From Noviherbaspirillum pedocola (GTDB lineage Bacteria; Pseudomonadota; Gammaproteobacteria; Burkholderiales; Burkholderiaceae_D), in NCBI RefSeq assembly GCF_016632335.1, contig NZ_JAEPBG010000004.1, positions 248,001-312,000 on the forward strand: 64,000 nt of DNA, given 5' to 3'. Under the pieces are notes generated by a model. That model did no database searches. It was not told where the DNA came from and saw only the letters and a program-made list of their open reading frames with translations. Positions 61,087-64,000 of the stretch are shown one piece after another (within the stretch, counting starts at the first letter, position 1; the number at the start of each line of letters is the position of its first letter). Made by a program: the position numbers and the translations under genes.

Positions 61087-62103
61087 TCACCAGGCCATGC
61101 TCCATGAAATCGAGATGCTGCCGTACCGGAAATTGCCCTGCCCTGGCGAACCTGCGTGCCATGGATAGCGATTGCCCGAGTAGTTGTTGTACTGGACCGT
61201 GACGGTGCCCGGATGCCAGTCGAAATAGCCGAAGCCGTAGGTGAAGTCCGGATCCCAGGGCTGCTGCTGCGAGCGGTCCGGGTAGTACAGGAAGGTGCCG
61301 TTGACATACCAGTTCTCCGGCGTCGTGTAGCGGCACGACAGCGACACCGAGCGCTTGCCCGAGCGCAGCTTCGATGTCTTCAGGTCGGTATAACGCGGCG
61401 TGTAGTTGAAGTTGGTCGAGCAGCCGACATCGTCGCGCTCCCTGAGCACCAGCCATGACTTCACCGTTTGCGGAATGACCAGTTTGTAGCCGAGCGACAG
61501 TTGCCCCTGCCTGAAATGCGTGAATTCTTCGCGCTGCCCTTCGATCAGGTGGCTGCGATCCGGATTCAGACGGTTGCCGGTGTAATTGCCATACACCAGG
61601 CTGAATGTCCCGGGATGCCAGTCGTCGTAGCCGAATACATAGGTAAAGTCGGGATTCCATGGCCTTTGCCTGTCGCCCATCAGATAGCGGTAGAAGGTCA
61701 CGCCGATGAACCATGCGCTGTACGGGTTGTAGCGAATGTCGGCCTGCAGCGTTGGCGAGACCGCGGGCGAGCCCTGAAAACCGGCGCCCTTGGCTCCGCC
61801 CTCCTCGGTGCGCAATGGCATGTCGAGGCCGAGGCGAAGGCGCCAATGGGTGTCTTCAGGCGCCGCGCTGTCGCCTGCCGATGCGCTCGGTGCCACATCG
61901 GCGGGTAGTGCCCGACCTTCCCACGACGGCACCTGTTCCGGAAAGCTGCCGGCGCGATTGATCTGCGCCGCGGCCGCCGCATCCGACATACCGTTCAAGC
62001 CTTCTGCCGCGCCGCAACTGCCCGCAGCCAGGGCAAGGCCACCGACGATTGCCGCCATGCCCGGCCAGCGGCGCGCGCAGCCTGCGATCCCGGTGATCCG
62101 CAT
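61087..62103 (-). CDS. Exported protein with an internal duplication, unknown function
   Basis: A 338-residue protein with a signal peptide (MAAIVGGLALAAGSCGAAEG region, about residues 15-35). The mature part contains two copies of a 31-residue segment at 148-178 and 282-312, both of the form PW-x-PDFTY-x-FGY-x-DWHPGT followed by Y-x-NY-x-GNR. Between the repeats are aromatic, beta-strand-rich stretches (FYRYLMGD, LYYPDRSQ). The design suggests an outer-membrane beta-barrel or a periplasmic carbohydrate-binding protein. It is 6 bases after the DUF3131 gene and shares its operon. No family was recognised with certainty. Confidence 0.6.
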   Translation of the reverse strand: MRITGIAGCARRWPGMAAIVGGLALAAGSCGAAEGLNGMSDAAAAAQINRAGSFPEQVPSWEGRALPADVAPSASAGDSAAPEDTHWRLRLGLDMPLRTEEGGAKGAGFQGSPAVSPTLQADIRYNPYSAWFIGVTFYRYLMGDRQRPWNPDFTYVFGYDDWHPGTFSLVYGNYTGNRLNPDRSHLIEGQREEFTHFRQGQLSLGYKLVIPQTVKSWLVLRERDDVGCSTNFNYTPRYTDLKTSKLRSGKRSVSLSCRYTTPENWYVNGTFLYYPDRSQQQPWDPDFTYGFGYFDWHPGTVTVQYNNYSGNRYPWHAGSPGQGNFRYGSISISWSMAW

Positions 62104-62109
62104 GACGCC

Positions 62110-63543
62110 CTACGGGACCAGCGCCCGGGCCTGCGGCTTGGGCACGCAGGCCGGCCGCTCGGCTGGGAAACAGCGGTTCGGACGGTCATACGGGTCGGCG
62201 GTCTGGCGCGCGAGATAGCGCGCCGGCCCCGGCTCGGGCAGCAGCGTTCCCTTCAGCTTGAAGAGCAGCACTTCGAGGATCTCGGCGTTGGTGGTGAGGC
62301 CGATGCTGTCGCGCGCGGCGCCGCTGTTCTCCATGCGTCCGTCGAACCAGCCGCGCTCGGCGCTGTACAGCGTCTGCACCGAGCGCATCAGCAGATCCGT
62401 GTACTCGCCGGGCCAAAGCACCCACATGCCGAAGGCGGCGCGGGTCGACACCATGGCCAGCTTCGGATATTCCTTGCCGTCCGGTCCCACGGTATTGAAG
62501 GCATAGCCGGCGGCGAACACCGCGTCGTAGACCAGGTAAGGCGGCTCGCGCAGCGCGTAGTCGGTGCGCGCGGTCAGCACGCCTTCCCTTTCATGCCGCA
62601 AGGCCTGCACCTTGTAGACCGCGTCCGCCATGCCGCGCCAATCGGTCGCGCCTGCGGTGTCTTCACCGGGATACCTGAAGCCGTACTCCATGCCGAGCAG
62701 CACATACGGCATGGTCAGCACCGGCGTCTGCACGCCGGACAAGCGCGATTCGCGCGCGTCGTACTGCACCGGAATGCCATAGATGTTGACCGTCTCCGTC
62801 TCGGGCTCGCGCCACAGCCGGCGTGCATCGAAGCCCCATGCCGCGAATCCGGCGGCTCCGACCTGCTCGTAACCGAGCCTGCCTTCCTGGTAGCGATTGC
62901 GCTTGCCGTTCTCGATCGAGACGCCGTACATGGCGCCGCAGTCGTCGATGACCTGGCAGAAGTTCATCCGGAACACGACCTTGTCGACATATTCGCGGTA
63001 TTGCGGATAGCGCTCGCCAACGATCCGCATCCAGGCCAGCAGCCTGCCTGTCTCCACCGCGGACCAGCCGATGTCGGCCGGCTTGTTGTCGTAGCTGACC
63101 ATCTTCCCGGTCAGCGCGTTGTAGACCTTGCCCGGCACGCTGGCTTCGGACAGGTCCATCTGCTGCAGGAATGCGAGCACCCGGGAAAGCCGGGCGTCGA
63201 ACTCATGGGCGTCGATCAGCTCGATCTCGCGCGCTGCGACCAGTGCGGCAAGGTAATCGCCGAGATGCCACATCGAAAACGTCGGCGTGCGGTCGCTTCC
63301 ATTCACCAGCCCGTTCTCCGGGTTGGTGTTGTTCTCAAAGTAGCGCCAGGCAATCTTGGCCCATTGGGTTTCCTTCTCCGTGAGCTTGCCGTAGCGCCCG
63401 ATGCCGCCGACATGCTCGGCATACGCCTTGGCGCGCTCAACGCCGCCGGACAGCAGGCCGCATCCGGCCAGGCTTGCGAGCAGCATCAGCACGGCGCAGC
63501 AGCGCAGCCGCTTGCCTATTGCGATCCTCATCGGGCGCAGCAT
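62110..63543 (-). CDS. DUF3131-domain lipoprotein
   Basis: A 477-residue protein from the ATG at 63543, on a TGATG overlap with the preceding paralogue. A lipoprotein signal has the LAGC box (Cys28 in MLLASLAGCGLLSG). DUF3131 follows: WRYFENNTNPENGLVNGSDR, TFSMWHLGDYLAALVAAREI, SWSAVETGRLL-like DIGWSAVETGRLLAWMRIVG and an alpha/alpha-barrel-like repetitive fold. DUF3131 proteins are predicted to have a glycoside-hydrolase-like (alpha/alpha)6 fold and are common in exopolysaccharide loci. The earlier in-frame start at 63657 lies inside the upstream paralogue and is unlikely. Confidence 0.85.
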   Translation of the reverse strand: MLRPMRIAIGKRLRCCAVLMLLASLAGCGLLSGGVERAKAYAEHVGGIGRYGKLTEKETQWAKIAWRYFENNTNPENGLVNGSDRTPTFSMWHLGDYLAALVAAREIELIDAHEFDARLSRVLAFLQQMDLSEASVPGKVYNALTGKMVSYDNKPADIGWSAVETGRLLAWMRIVGERYPQYREYVDKVVFRMNFCQVIDDCGAMYGVSIENGKRNRYQEGRLGYEQVGAAGFAAWGFDARRLWREPETETVNIYGIPVQYDARESRLSGVQTPVLTMPYVLLGMEYGFRYPGEDTAGATDWRGMADAVYKVQALRHEREGVLTARTDYALREPPYLVYDAVFAAGYAFNTVGPDGKEYPKLAMVSTRAAFGMWVLWPGEYTDLLMRSVQTLYSAERGWFDGRMENSGAARDSIGLTTNAEILEVLLFKLKGTLLPEPGPARYLARQTADPYDRPNRCFPAERPACVPKPQARALVP

Positions 63544-64000
63544 CAGCATGCGGGACCGCCGTCGCCGCGGCATGCCGCATTCGTGTCCGGCTCGCGCGCC
63601 ACGTTGAAGTTTGTCCGCAGCTCGGCGCCGTAAGGATTCGCCGCCGCCCTTTCCCACAATCCCTTGCGCTGCGCGCCTTCCTTCAACAGCGTGCCCTGTG
63701 TCTTGAACAGCAGCGCTTCGAGCATGATGCCGTTGTTATTGGCCGTGAATGCCTTGATCGGCCCCTTGCCGTTCTCCAGCAGCGCTTCATAAAAGCCCTT
63801 GCCCGGATCATGCTGTTTGGCGATGGCCGCAAACAGCCGATCGGTGTAATCGGACTTCCACAATACCCACATGCCGAGCGCGGCCTTCAGCGACACCGCC
63901 GCGAACTGCGGCACGTACTTGCCGGTATCGGTGATCGTGTTCCACGGAAAGCCATCCGAATACACGGTGTCATAGACGAAATAGGGTTCCTGGTCGAGCT
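63543..64000 (-). CDS. DUF3131-domain protein, N-terminus beyond window edge
   Basis: The C-terminal 151 or so residues of a second DUF3131 protein. The frame stays open to the window edge (LDQEPYFVYDTVYSDGFPW), matching the paralogue's PPYLVYDAVFAAGYAF segment. Other shared stretches are AALGMWVLWKSDYTDRL and MLEALLFKTQGTLL. The stop overlaps the start of the next gene (TGATG). Whether it has a lipoprotein signal cannot be seen. Tandem DUF3131 genes are in the same operon with overlapping ends. Confidence 0.88.
   Translation of the reverse strand, partial: LDQEPYFVYDTVYSDGFPWNTITDTGKYVPQFAAVSLKAALGMWVLWKSDYTDRLFAAIAKQHDPGKGFYEALLENGKGPIKAFTANNNGIMLEALLFKTQGTLLKEGAQRKGLWERAAANPYGAELRTNFNVAREPDTNAACRGDGGPAC

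Noticed and set aside
1-64000. CRISPR arrays, tRNA/rRNA genes, insertion sequences, prophage or integrase genes
   Set aside because: No regularly spaced repeats, cloverleaf-like sequence, transposase motifs or terminal inverted repeats with target duplications were recognised by reading.

Overview
The window is a GC-rich, gene-dense bacterial chromosome segment. Gene content (tripartite Liv-type transporters, DUF4148 and PsiF-like small exported proteins, many LysR regulators, FAH-family sugar-acid enzymes, a Ralstonia-type three-domain copper nitrite reductase) points to a betaproteobacterium of the order Burkholderiales, perhaps Oxalobacteraceae; this placement is inference. No rRNA, tRNA, CRISPR array, integrase or insertion sequence was recognised.

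Layout. 1-7.9 kb: a truncated LysR gene, a Liv-type binding protein, a PsiF-like small protein, a glycosyltransferase/glycogen-debranching pair, and a lipoprotein NirK fused to cytochrome c. 7.9-26.7 kb: a sugar-acid catabolic locus. A four-carbon acid-sugar kinase/PdxA pair and a GbpR-like LysR gene lie on the minus strand. A long plus-strand series follows: GguC-like FAH protein, polar-amino-acid-type ABC importer, UxaA-type dehydratase, KdaD/XylX-like FAH protein, hydroxyacid dehydrogenase, IlvD/Edd dehydratase, FMN hydroxyacid oxidase, DMT transporter, DHDPS-family dehydratase/aldolase, DgoK kinase and DgoA aldolase. Together they could take several aldonic/aldaric acids to pyruvate plus glyceraldehyde-3-phosphate or to 2-oxoglutarate semialdehyde. 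27-30.7 kb: unrelated single genes (DUF4148, M20 peptidase, DEDDh exonuclease, outer-membrane protein).

30.7-52.6 kb is a nitrogen-compound island. Leftward: a Liv importer (LivH, a LivM-LivG-LivF triple fusion, a LivK-type protein) with an atypical SDR and a 2-oxoglutarate/Fe dioxygenase, then a polar-amino-acid importer (binding protein, permease-ATPase fusion), RidA and an acetamidase/formamidase. Rightward: a PuuE-like deacetylase, GntR and LysR regulators, a cyanurate-hydrolase/barbiturase-family ring opener, an AtzE/ureidomalonase-like amidase, an FAD monooxygenase, a VOC protein, an SsuA/TauA-type ABC importer and an AtzH/HpxZ-like protein. Sigma-54-type (-24/-12) promoter matches lie before the polar-amino-acid operon and, as two opposed overlapping matches, in the divergent region at 42.3 kb. 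This suggests nitrogen-limitation control of an uncharacterised N-heterocycle or cyclic-imide pathway, and it is the most interesting system in the window.

52.7-57.1 kb: an MFS exporter with divergent LysR gene, then a PQQ-type sugar dehydrogenase overlapping its cytochrome c. 57.3-64 kb: glycan genes: an OpgC-like acyltransferase, a secreted GH16 enzyme behind an AT-rich inverted repeat, and a leftward operon of two DUF3131 paralogues, a protein with an internal duplication, a STAS protein and a sugar-nucleotide pyrophosphorylase. The second DUF3131 gene runs off the right edge.
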